The translations under genes and the position numbers were made by a program. From Moringa oleifera (Eukaryota > Streptophyta > Magnoliopsida > Brassicales > Moringaceae): a stretch of DNA of 64,000 nt. Location: positions 1,054,001 to 1,118,000 of the forward strand of contig JAJFZO010000731.1 of assembly GCA_021397835.1 (NCBI GenBank), given 5' to 3'. The notes under the pieces were generated by a model. The model was not told the DNA's origin. It was given only the letters and a program-made list of their open reading frames with translations, and searched no databases. Shown here piece by piece: positions 11,401 through 23,350 of this stretch. Position 1 is the stretch's first letter; each line of letters begins with the position of its first letter.

Positions 11401-14400
11401 GGCACTCATTCTCGGATTATATTATTATGTAGGATTTGAGACTCTGTCCACAGTAGCTTGCGTAGCACCTTGACAAAGTATGATTGCCACTTAAATCTTC
11501 CATATGAAGGACTTTTTATTACTTTGTCTCACCTTGAGTGGGGAGAAAGACTGGAGCTTCTTGTCAGAAGTGTATGTTATCAACTGGTTGAAGGCATTGA
11601 TGTTAATCAAACTCTTTAATCTCCAAAAAGATCTTCTGTACGTTCTAGTAATTTTGAACTTCTTGGACAAATGACTGAATAATTCATTGTTAAGTAAGGT
11701 GATCTCACATAAGTCTCACTCTTCCTCTGTTTAACAAAATGTGGAAATCAAGTAATAGTAATAGTAATTAAAAAAAATAATGATAATAATAATGAGGAGG
11801 AGGAGGAGGAGAAGGAGGAAATGATAAAAGGAAGAAAAAAAAGAAAAGTCCAAGTGGAAGAGAACAAAGCAGGAAGAGCATATTCTCCCTCTTTAGAAAT
11901 TTCTAAGATACTCTTATATATCTGTTCATTTCTCTTGTTTCTGTAATTTAAAGGTGAGGTTGAAGCTTAGGAGAAGCTGCTTGATTAAAAACTGTTATGA
12001 AATATTTGGGACTTTTCATTATGTGCTGATTTATGTTTTTCAGTAGCAGTATCTTCATTATAACAAGCCTGTAGGAAAGGAGTTGATACTGGTGAAGATG
12101 AATGAAGCTGAACTGTTGAAATGTTTTATCTAAGGGTAAATTATGATTTTCAACCCTGTTTAGCCGCATCAGGGTGTATCTCATGCTCTGAAGATTTCTC
12201 TAATAGATATTTTTCAGTTAAGCTTACCATCAATTACAATGCAAAACCGTTAAGAATTTTCTTTTCCTTTTTTTTTTTTTTAGTTTTCTTTCTTTAAGTT
12301 ATTCTTTTATTTGATTTGTGTTTAATGGTTATTGTTATTTTTAATGTTTAATTTTGGATTGATGGTGGTTAGTTGTTAGTAAATGCTTAAAAAAAAAAAG
12401 TGAAGGATCTTTTTGGAATAACACATAGTAAAATAAAATCAGATATTAAAAATGAATATTCTTAATGGAACATTCCGTTGTAAATGATGGTAGCAAAAAG
12501 TACCTCTTAGGGATATCCTCAAAGTACCCAGGGGCTGGGCCCAGGAGTTGGGGGGGAGAGGGGGGTGGGGGGGGAGGGTTGTGGTTGTTTGAAAGTGCAT
12601 ATGCAGACTGAAGGTGCTGATAAAGTATATGGATACAAATTGATTTTAAAAATATCCTTCAGATTGTGCCTTCTGTTGATTTTTGATAACCAAAAAGAAA
12701 TAACAGAAACTGAAGTCTGAACATATCCTTTCCACCTTGACACCTTATTGTATTAGTGTTCTGCATTTGTTCTTCTTTGCTTATGAGAATTGCACTTCTT
12801 CACTTTTGAAATGGGTTTGAATTCTTGATTTTCCTATTCCATGGTTGTTAAATATGATTTAATGCTGTTATTAAGGGGCAACATGTTCTTAAACTTTTGT
12901 TTATGTTCAAGTATGTTGATGCTAAAAGATACTGATTAACCTTGTATTTTCTGTTTTCTGTTTTGTTCCCCTACTCGTTTGCATGCATTTGGGCAAAACC
13001 AGCAATTCCTGTTCTGTCAATGTAAGTTCTCTTACATCTCTCAGCTACTATAAGTTGCTGCATATAACGTGTTAAAACGATTTCTTGAATATTCTTCTTT
13101 ACTCTTTCACTCATTGGATTAAGTGTTAAAGTCTACTTTCTTTCTACTTTCTATTGATGTGGGAGGGATCTGTTCGGTCAGAAAGCCTAGTTGAACTTGC
13201 TATTTACATCTTTTTAATCTTACCTTTACATTTCTTGGTAATTCAGTTGTTTAAGAAACAAGTTTTAGGAATGTTTGGGGTCTCTATCGGCATGAATCTT
13301 CTACTAAATTTCTTACTTCTGTATGTGTTGTGAGTTTCTTCCTTTGTTTACTTTAATTTCTTCACTTGGATGCTAACTTTTCATGTTCGCTTTAAATCTG
13401 GGAATATGATTTCATTTATTCTTCTCCTCATTCCAGGCCATTGAATTTGTGATATTCAAAAAGTTTTCATATTTTTATGCAAAATCCCATCTGTAAAACT
13501 TTATGGTGTTGTGGAGCAATTAGAGAATGGCTCTGATGAATGAAGAGAATAATGCAAAAGCTGATTACTTTTATTTGGAACTATATCATTTTATTCTAAC
13601 TTGTAATTGTGAAATTTTTAGAGATCTAACCTCATAAAGACATCATTCTGGTGTGGGGTGTATAATGTTTTCTATGTTCCTTGTACACAGCAATTCATGT
13701 CTTCTGGCAATATGGGTCACAGATGAGAACAGAAGCTATAACAAATCATGAAGTACCTCCCTTCTTTTCTCACCCAGCTTGCTGTGCACGTCATCTAGAA
13801 ATTTTACATTATTCTCCCTCAACCAGTTCCAGAAAGAAATAGAAACTGGAGTTGTGTTTGTGCACCATATTTAAATTCAGTCAGAAGTAAATCATATTTC
13901 CATTGTTTGGCTTTGCTTGCAATTCTTAATCGCATAAGCTTATCAGTATATGATTTTTGTGTCTATATAAATGGGTTCCCGGTGCCATTTCTAACCTCTC
14001 CTTTGGCCTTGTTTCATTTCATTTGTTAGGTTCTTGACAAAACTTCTCACTGAGGATTTGCCTCGATTATTTGTCCGTCCAAAGAAGATCGTTTTGGATT
14101 TCCAAAAAGGAAAAGCGGTTGGCCCTGTTGCAAATGATTTTAGATCAGGAGAAATACAGGAAAGAAACAAGGATTTTGTTGGGGAACTATCTGTTACTCT
14201 TGTAGATGCCAGAAAACTTTCATATGTTTTCTATGGTAAACTGAAAAGGGTGCCTGTCTCCTTTATGGATTTTGTTAACTTGAAGTTTGGTTAATTATTT
14301 CGAATTGATCATCCTGTGGGTTTATTTCTGTTTAGAATGTCAATATCCGCACCGACTTTCACTGTTGTTTGAAAGTTCACTGTTTGTGAATGGTTATAAA

Positions 14401-17126
14401 ATTCTTGATGCTTCTAACAGTTGCTACCTTAGACAATTGTCACTCACATTTATGTAGCATATTATTTGTCTGAACAGAGGGCAAAAGAAAATCTATTATG
14501 CTTTTGTTCAACTTATTGACGCATATTTTCATTATTGTATCATCTTATCTAATTCCTGTGCATGTATAATTTCATATATAAAATGCCCTCCTAGCATTAT
14601 CAAAGGCAGAAATTCTGGTGTCTTCTGTCTCTATGTGGGCTTACTTGCCATTTTAGGATCCAATGTCTGTGCAAAAATGGAGAAGCATCTATCTATTTGG
14701 TCATAGCTGAAATGAGATCTTTTAAATATCGTGTCTCCTCCTTCATTTTCATATTTACTGGTTACTATATTGTGTCAGGCAAAACGGATCCATATGTTGT
14801 TCTGATTTTGGGGGATCAAGTTATACGCAGTAAAAAGAACAGTCAGACCACTGTCATCGGGCCTCCTGGTGAGCCAATATGGAATCAGGTAAAGTGCCTT
14901 AACGTTACTGCATTGTGAAGCATATTTCATGTATTCTCTATGTCCAATAAACATCTGATGGTTAGCTTTTCTTCATCTGATTGTAAACTTCTTTGAATAA
15001 TCATGTTTTTCATGATTTTTCTCAGGATTTTCATTTGCTTGTTGCAAATCCTAGAAAACAGAAGTTACATATCCAAGTGAAGGACTCTCTTGGATTCACA
15101 GATTTGACTCTTGGTACAGGAGAGGTGAATTATCTTACTTTTCAAATTATGTTTGTCAAATAGTGGGCATTTAACCATGTGTTGATATATTATTTGGATA
15201 TGCTGTGGCTTTTGTGGTTCAGTTGCATGATAATTTGAGGTCTTTGCATCTTCACTTAGATTCTTTAAAGGAATACTTATCAAAGGAAGTAAGTTGAGGA
15301 ATGAAGGAAGGTGGTGGTGGATATTTTTATGTTTTAATTTTCTTATTGAGATTAGTATTATCGTTGCTGTTGTTGGTGGTAGTTATTCTTATTCTTATTT
15401 GTATGGTCTGGGATGTAACTAGTTGCCGTTTAGAAAGCATTTGACTAATTTGTGGGGTAAAGCCCTGGGATGACCAGAAGGGAGGTATAATAATGTCTTT
15501 CTTCTAGTGGGTGAATTTTTTCACCAAGAATGATGAATGAAACAATGTCTGAATCAAAACTTGTTTTCCTGTCATGAGTCTATTTGAATGTTTCATAATC
15601 TTTGCATGATTAAATGTAATAGAGGAAAAAATTAATTTAATAAACATGATAAGCATCAGATCAGATTTGAGAGGCATTCTTTCCAAAGTTTTGATTTAAC
15701 GTTTTTTCTGTCTTACATCCCACTACTCGTTGTGTATGGATAATTGGACAATATGGTGAAATCGTTTAGGTGTATATTGGCTACATTCTTGTTCAAGATC
15801 TATCGTCTGCTCTTGACTCCGTAAAACATATTTGTTTATATAGATTGTGTTTTCTGATATGCTAATCTATTGAGTGATCAAAATGATAAGAACTCTATGT
15901 TGACCCCTGTTGATACGAATAATAGAAACGCCTTTGCACCAGAAGGCCAACGGATAGTATAGTAATGTCAGTGTCCTGTGTGCATGTTAGTCCTGGTATA
16001 AATCTGGTTCACCAGTAAATTATGTTGCTTATTTTGAATAATGTTTCTGTTCCAGGAAATGTCACTATTATATATTGCCCTCCAAGGATAACCAAGTTTA
16101 GTGGCTTTATTGGTACAGTCCTTAGATGCCTTAACATTGCATGCGGTCCACAAATTTTGTTTGTTGAATAACACATTAACCAAATGGTCTTGTTGTTAAC
16201 TAGTGAGCAACTTTTTATGTATGAATGTAACAAGTCTTGATGAAACTAAATATACATTCAACACAATGATAATGTCTTTGTCCATGCTAGTGCTTGAGAA
16301 AAAGATGAATTTGTTAATTGTATGTGGAGTTGGATTTCTACTTGGTCCTTTACTTCTTTTCCTGTCTTGATCAGATGGCCTATAGAAGAAGAAATGGAGT
16401 TTATTTCTCTTTGCTTGATCATTTGAGATTTTATTAGATTGGAAGCTTCGGTGTTCACAAATTTGACAGTGTTGAGATTATTTCTTCAATTACCTGTATG
16501 CGATGTTTTCAGATTGATCTGGGATCACTCCAAGATACTGTTCCAACTGATAGGATCGCGGTCCTGCAAGGAGGTTGGGGATTGTTCAGGAAGGGTTCTT
16601 TTGGAGAGATACTACTTCGACTGACTTATAAAGCATATGTTGAAGACGAAGAAGATGACTGGAATGAGGAGAAATCCATTGATACTGACACTTCTGATGA
16701 CGAGTTGTCCGATTCCGACGAATCAAATGCAACATATGAGCAGGACAAAAGGGCATCTCCAACTGGAACAGATAAAGAGGCATTTATGGATGTTCTGGCA
16801 GCTTTAATTGTGAGTGAGGAATTTCAAGGCATAGTTTCATCTGAAGCAGGAAACAGCAAACTTTTGGATGATGCCTCAAATGCAAAATCTGTATCACTAA
16901 AATCAGAAGGTGTCAATGCTGAATCCATGCCCTCAGATTCTGAAAGCTCCGGAGGTATGATATTTGTAAATGCATACTAAAGTTGATTTCCCTTGTGTTG
17001 GTTTCCTGATGTCAATTCAAAAACTTCTTGGTTGCAGGATCAGTATTACTATGGCTTGGTGTTCTCACAAGTATACTAGTGCTAATTGCTATCAATATGG
17101 GTGGCTCAAGTTTTTTTAACCCTTGA
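8307..17126 (+). CDS. NTMC2T5: SMP/C2-domain membrane-tethering protein, NTMC2T5 type (tricalbin-like)
   Basis: I assembled eight exons: 8307-9136, 10699-10940, 13003-13021, 14030-14235, 14779-14888, 15026-15124, 16513-16954 and 17038-17126. All junctions are GT-AG and the frame is continuous, giving 678 aa, close to the ~675 aa I recall for Arabidopsis At1g50260. The basic, Ser/Arg-rich N-terminus (1-65) looks like a plastid transit peptide. A hydrophobic segment follows at about 146-163, then an SMP lipid-transfer domain (about 203-400, with VEWVN near the start and RPKKIVLDF at the end), one C2 domain (about 413-540, GKTDPYV at 433-439), an Asp/Glu-rich linker (about 545-575) and a C-terminal hydrophobic helix (about 651-670). 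SMP proteins move lipids at membrane contact sites. Plastid location is inferred from the N-terminus. Introns are long (up to 2 kb). The first C2 aspartate ligand seems absent. Confidence 0.93.
12549..12578 (+). repeat. G-rich tract with quadruplex potential in intron 2
   Basis: Four or more runs of at least three G residues are separated by single A or T bases, inside the second intron of the NTMC2T5-like gene. The pattern meets the usual G-quadruplex rule on the sense strand. No function is established. Confidence 0.6.
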
Positions 17127-20100
17127 TGTCATGTAGAGCTTGTTAACAGCTAGTTTTTGGTGATTCTTGTTGATCAAGTAATTCTCTATATCTTCTCTGC
17201 TTCTTGTTTTCTAGCTTGATTTTTTACTACCTCAGTTGCATGCTTCTTTTAACCCCCTTGAAATAACTCTTTCTTATCAAGAACTTCTGTAGTCTGACAT
17301 ACCCATGACAGTGTCTGCTTAGATCGAGTTAAATTACAAACACAACTTTGCATTCAGTGGAGTCAAAGCAGTTACCTCAATGTCTTGACGTTGTGCCTTA
17401 AAGGTTGCACAAGGTGCTGAAGTGAGCACTTTGCTTAGACCGTGTATGTCTTTTTTTCTTTTTTCTTTTCTGTTTTTCCTTCTCTTTCCACTTAAGATGA
17501 TCAAAGGACAAACAGGCTTCATTATTATGATCCTACCCTCTGAATGAGTGACAATTTCTTATGCATTTTCTCTTCAAACAGTCAAAGGATTGTAAAGAAC
17601 AGATGAATGGAGCTGGTGATCCCTCTATCCCTTGGGAGAAAAGCTTTTATCTTAACTTTACCTTTGACCTTCTTTCTCTTACTTCTTTCGCCATCAGCTC
17701 TTGCTGGTTTTCTCTCTAGCAATTGCTGTTACACTTTTTTCTTTTTCCAATAACTCTTGCTTTCTTTGTTTGCAATTGGTTTTTTACATATAATAGCTTG
17801 TTATGAAAAGAAAGAAAAAAGAAAAAAAAAAGCATGTATGCAGCTTGTATCTTTTAGGCTGACAGTAAAGGAGACATGTACAAGCATGTTAGAACTTGAA
17901 AGCTAAGTTTTAGAAGTTATTTCAACTAAATACTGATTTCTGGTATCATATAAAAAGTTGATTTTGCATGATAGAGGTAGAATGCATTCTCATTTCTTCA
18001 TGAAACTTTTTGGTGAAATTTTATATTTGTTATTTTGCGTCATATATAAAACCATTTTATGTTCTGACTTGGTGATTTAAATTTACGGAAATGGCAAATT
18101 AGTGGATTATTATGCATTGAAAGAGGAAGCTCTTAGAGAACAGAGCTCATTTCTAGCCTTCTTCGAAATTTTCCCACGTTATAAGAGTCTCATTAGGTTA
18201 CCCTCCCCCACCCCACTGTAAAAAGGGGGAAGAAGTAGTTTGCTAGTAATTGTTTTCTTTTTGAAGTATTGATGAGCAATATATGAAGTTAGGAATTATT
18301 CAATCTCTTTTTATGGAATTCAATGCATGCATGGAACGGTTGGCAGTACAAAGAGAAAATTTGAGTGTTGAAGGGAATTCTGCATGCTTTCATCATCCTC
18401 AGTTCAGTTGAATATTTGCAGCATCTTTGATTACTTAGGCTCATTACTTCAAGTAAAATAGACTGCTTATTGAAGAACTGTTTGATGGCAGGTTGGTTAA
18501 CATTCCCATCCTTGCATCTCATAGATAGCTTTCAGCACGATTCATTTCATCGATGTACTAATGGACCATCATGTGAACTTCATGGTCATTAGAAGAGGAG
18601 GTTTCTATTGGCGGCAGGAAATTTTGGGTATCTTTTTATCTGAGCAATTAGATTTACTTCGTATATTCAAGATTGTTTGTGTGATATGAAAAATAATTAT
18701 TTGAAACCTTTTTTCCCCAAATGAAATCTTTGGCTAGCTAGAAGAGTTATTTATGAAGAGAAGAAGCTCACTGAGGCTGAGACATCAGTTAATTTGTCAA
18801 TGGTGTTGTCCTCTGTAAGCTTGGGCTATGGCCTTTGTTTTTATCTTTTTGGTTATGAAGGACGTGCAGCCTAACATGCACATCCTAATATTTACCAAGG
18901 GAACATGTTCCCTGCACTGATGATTATAATTCTACAGGAGCAAGTCGAAAAAGAGAGTTACTTTTGTTAAATTGTAAACTTTGAAGTATGGACGGTCATT
19001 TAATCCCTACGCAGTGATTGTAGAGGATTAAAATGTTGGATATTTAAATGATAAATTTACATTAAATGTTGTATAAAATGTTGATGTTTATTTGATGCTA
19101 GTAGATAAATTTTGATGTTTAAAAAGGATAAATTAAATTTTAATTTATAAATTTAAATGAAATTAAATTTTGTAAAATAAATTTAAATTTTAAAGAAAAA
19201 ATTAAAATTTATTTAATAAATTAAAATTTATTTAGTAATATAAAATATAACTTAAAATTTTATATAGCTGCTGCATAAACATATTTCAGAGATACCAAAC
19301 TCGGGTTTCTCATTATATAAACAAATGCTTTCAACTTTAATATTTGATTGCCAAGCCCTTTAGAATCGACATTTGACAATTATGTCCAAGCAATCTTGTG
19401 TTTGGTTTTCTTCAATAATAAATGAAAATATTTTTAAAATTAGCATATGTGCTAATATATATAAATTATTTATTTATGTTTTTCATTTTCATGAAACTAA
19501 TCAAACTCGTCAACTTATAAATTAAATTAAATCACACTAAATTACAATAAAAACACAAATAAATTATAAAGTGCACGTAAAAAGAACTGTGAACAAGCAA
19601 ATAGATAAAAAAAAAAAAAGGAAAAAAAACCCGGCTACCGATAACATGGAAAACTTGGCATTTCCATTTAAAAATAGAGCTACCTCAATCCAACACAATT
19701 ATTAAAAGAAATTGCTTTTTTTGTATTAACTACTGATTTTCTTGATGTTATTTCTTTTCTTGTTGATTTATTCTATTTTGAAAATTTAGTAGAATTATAA
19801 TTATTTTATTTTAAAATATAAAAAAATAAAACTTAAAGCTCACTTTACCTCCCACTACCTTTACAAAATTTCGTTTTATATTTTTGTTTTGGATTGCGGC
19901 AGTCACTTGATTACTTAATACAGTTTTGGTTTAACTTGCCTCTCCCCAAAAGCTTATTTCTTCAACCTTGAGCCTCTTGGATTTGCGGTTCTGCAGCAAG
20001 AAAAAGGTGAAAACCATTTCTTTTTCTTTGTTCCTTTCTTGAAGACATCAACCAACATAAATTAAAGAGAATCAAAGTAAGATAAAATCAGCCAAAAGTA

Positions 20101-20913
20101 GCACACTTTTCATTTCTTTTTAATATAAAATTTAAAAAGAAAAGGAAAAACTGTAGATTATCTTTAGTTAACAAATCTCCTTTTAACTTGTAAGCAGAAT
20201 TGGTAGGTTCTGTAGGCTTATATCTGCCATGTTTTGGCTTTGATCCATCTCCATCCTTCACAATTACAAACATGTTGCTCCTATAGAAACCTAAACATCA
20301 TTACAAATTTCTAACTCCCGTTTCTTCTTTTTGTTTAATAATATCACCACACTTTTGAGTTACAGTCACTTCGATTGTTTTGGTTATCTCTTCAACCTCC
20401 AGTACCTACAAACTCGAAACTCCAATTCAATTTAAGCCAACAAGCTAGAAAAACGAAACCTAAAAAGAAAAAGATACAATGAGCATAATGGAAAAGTAAG
20501 AAGTTTTTTAGGTAACAAATTTAGAAGGTTAACTATTAAAGGGCAAAGATTTTTTTTTTAGCTTTTTGACAATTCTTAATTATAAAATTGTTCAACATTA
20601 ATAATTTATATGTTCTTAATTTTTATCAAAATAATACTAAATTATCTTTAAATTTTATTTAAAATTTTATGAAGTTTTATATATTCATTATTTCTGTAAT
20701 GTCATGTGTATTTATTATCCAATCAATAAATAATAAACAAAATCATATTTTTTGTCTAAAAATACACTTCTTCATATACATTTACGTTTAAAACCACCCA
20801 CTTCCACAACCTAAGAACCGATTACTAATTCTCATAGTCGATTCTCTCGTAATCACTTATTTTTCTCTCGTTAGTGTTCGTGATCTCAATCATAGTACAA
20901 GTTAGAGTCTTTG

Positions 20914-21050
20914 TGCATTTATGGTCCCGAATCCTCACTTTTTCTTGTCTCTCTGATCGTTTGTTTTCATGGAGTCACTAGTGTATTTACGGTCTTAAAG
21001 CTTCTTTTCGTCTCGCTTTACTAGTCATTTATTTTCGTGGAATCGCTAGC
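20914..21050 (+). repeat. Degenerate 68-bp tandem duplication
   Basis: TGCATTTATGGTCCCGAAT at 20914 and TGTATTTACGGTCTTAAAG at 20982 begin two adjacent, similar units. Both go on to a TCTCTC/TCTCGC stretch, then GTTTGTTTTCATGGAGTCAC in one and CATTTATTTTCGTGGAATCG in the other. The period is about 68 bp and the copies are clearly diverged. There is no coding potential. Confidence 0.6.
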
Positions 21051-22706
21051 AACCTCTGTGCTCTCTCCTTTTCTCTTTAGTGTCTCCCTCTCATTGTAAC
21101 TTAAAACTCTCATAAAAACTTGAAACACAAAACTGAGACAGTGTTCATTCATTTTAGTCTTTTATTTTCAATCATGAAGGATCTTCTTAGATTAGCTACT
21201 TCTTCCTATTCTTTGCCTTCATTATATAAACAAAGGTAAAGCATAAAGGTAATATTTTACTTACCTATTGCTTGAACTGGATATTAATTATACATAATAT
21301 GAATTGAGAAATTTAAAATTTTATGTTGTATATGTTTTTGAAACACTTACTCCTCAAACGATTTAGAATGAGTATGTACATGAGTTCAATGTAAAAGGTC
21401 AAAAATCATCATTTGAGTGAAATTTATGTTTTGTCACCTTTTGCTTTTCTTGGAGAAAATTTAATATGCAAAAAAAAATTAAGATTTTTAAAATAAATTA
21501 GAAGGCATTTGATAAGGGTAAAAAAATAAATAATTTTTTATATTTTGTTATCTTGTAATTATATTGATTTATTTCTTTGTCTTCATTTATAGTTATGTTG
21601 TTTTTTATTTTGTATTGATTTGTTTTCTTATTTTATATTAATTTATTTTTTATTTTATGATGATTTATTTTCTTATTTTGTGTTCTTATATCTTAAATAA
21701 AAGAAAAAAAATATTATTTATGTATAATTAAGAAAGTTGTTTATCAAAATTGCCAACACTTAGAGGTACTATTTATGAATTGGATTAATGCATTATGACA
21801 TATATACAATACATTGTGGAATTATAATATGTCATTATGAAGCTACCAAAATAATTTCATTGTTATTACACTTGCTTCAAGTCCAAGCTAACATCGCCAT
21901 GTCATTATAAAATAATTAGTTAGCATAAAATAATTAATTATTAAACAATCTATCATTCTTGATGGGTTTGGTATGTTTGGGTATGTTTGTCTATTTTGAC
22001 CAATAACTTCATTGACGGATACTATTACTTAAATCCTATTGATCATTTTGCATTATGAATAAAATATTTATTATTCATAGAATGGTAACCTATATGAAAT
22101 ACATATTTTTTGGAAAGTAATAATTCATTATAAAACAAATAGCATAATATCATACTATATTAAATCAATATTTTTTTTACGCGATGGTCTTCGTTGTAGT
22201 AATTCATTAACATCAAGAGTATCTGCATATAAGTAAAGATTTGTAAATATTGAAGTGTAAAATTTTTCTACACTCATTCAACAACAATTCACTATTATTA
22301 ACAATAATTCACTATGTAACATAATAAGTCACTATACAACTAAGTAGTCAAACTAACATGCACCTAAATCTGCATGCAACTGCAAAATGCATTTGTAATT
22401 AACTCAATGTCACAAACTAACACTAAAGCCTCCCAACAGTCAATCAGGTAAGTTCAATATGAAACTCAAACCTTACTAAAAAATACGACCTCCTTTTTAT
22501 CTGTTCTTACATTATGCTTTTGGGATTTGTTTGAGTTTTGTTGAGATCTTAGCTAATAAATCGTGCATACGCCAAAGTCACAAATCCATACATTATCTTA
22601 AGTGGGTTCAAATGGAACCCGTATCCATATTGCACCAAAACTTTGAACAAATGAGAAAATCATAACCTGTATACATCATTATATAAATAATGCAAAAAAA
22701 GAAATC

Positions 22707-22724
22707 TAGATATATATATATATA
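22707..22724. repeat. (TA)n microsatellite
   Basis: A short run of alternating T and A lies in AT-rich intergenic DNA. Confidence 0.8.
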
Positions 22725-23218
22725 CCATAATTGCATTTCTCATAATTTTACCTATTGAAATTATTTACAAAAATTTTGAATATTAGCTACTTCTCACGCC
22801 ACATACCCAAATATAAAATTAGCTATTTCAAAATCTCACTTTCGTGCTTCAATTTGTGTTAAATGTTGAAAATTATAATACAAAATGAGTTTGAAATAAT
22901 GAAGGAAAAAGTCTGATATCTTGATTACTAAGAAAAGAGAAAAAATGTGAGGAAATAGAAAAAAAAAAACATGAAAGAAAAAGGAAAGGGTGTAACGAAG
23001 AAAAACTAATAACGTAGTACTCAACCTCATCATTTAGCCCATGATCCATGGGCCAACCATTTATGTTCTAACTTGTTGAGTTTTAGTCTGACTTATTTGT
23101 CAATAAGATTGAGCTAGGATCATTCATTTGAAAAATTGATCGGGCTGTAGGCTTAAATTTTGAAGTGAGTCGCCTGATAGACCAACCCGTTAAGTTTAAT
23201 TATTGGATCACAATCAGG

Positions 23219-23350
23219 TCATATTTGGACCAACCTATTAAAACTAAAAACGGATTATAATGAAATTATATTTGGACTAGCCTGTTAGGATCAATAAATA
23301 GGTTATATTTGGATCAACTCATTAAGACCAACGAATGGGTCATATTTAAG
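23219..23350. repeat. Degenerate short tandem repeat with ATATTTGG core
   Basis: The core (G/A)GT(C/T)ATATTTGGA recurs at about 23221, 23268, 23305 and 23342, followed in most copies by CAACC/CAACTCATTAA-like sequence. Spacing is 37-47 bp. It lies in a block (about 23040-24180) that reads like repetitive plant DNA, but I could not assign it to a named family. Confidence 0.45.
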
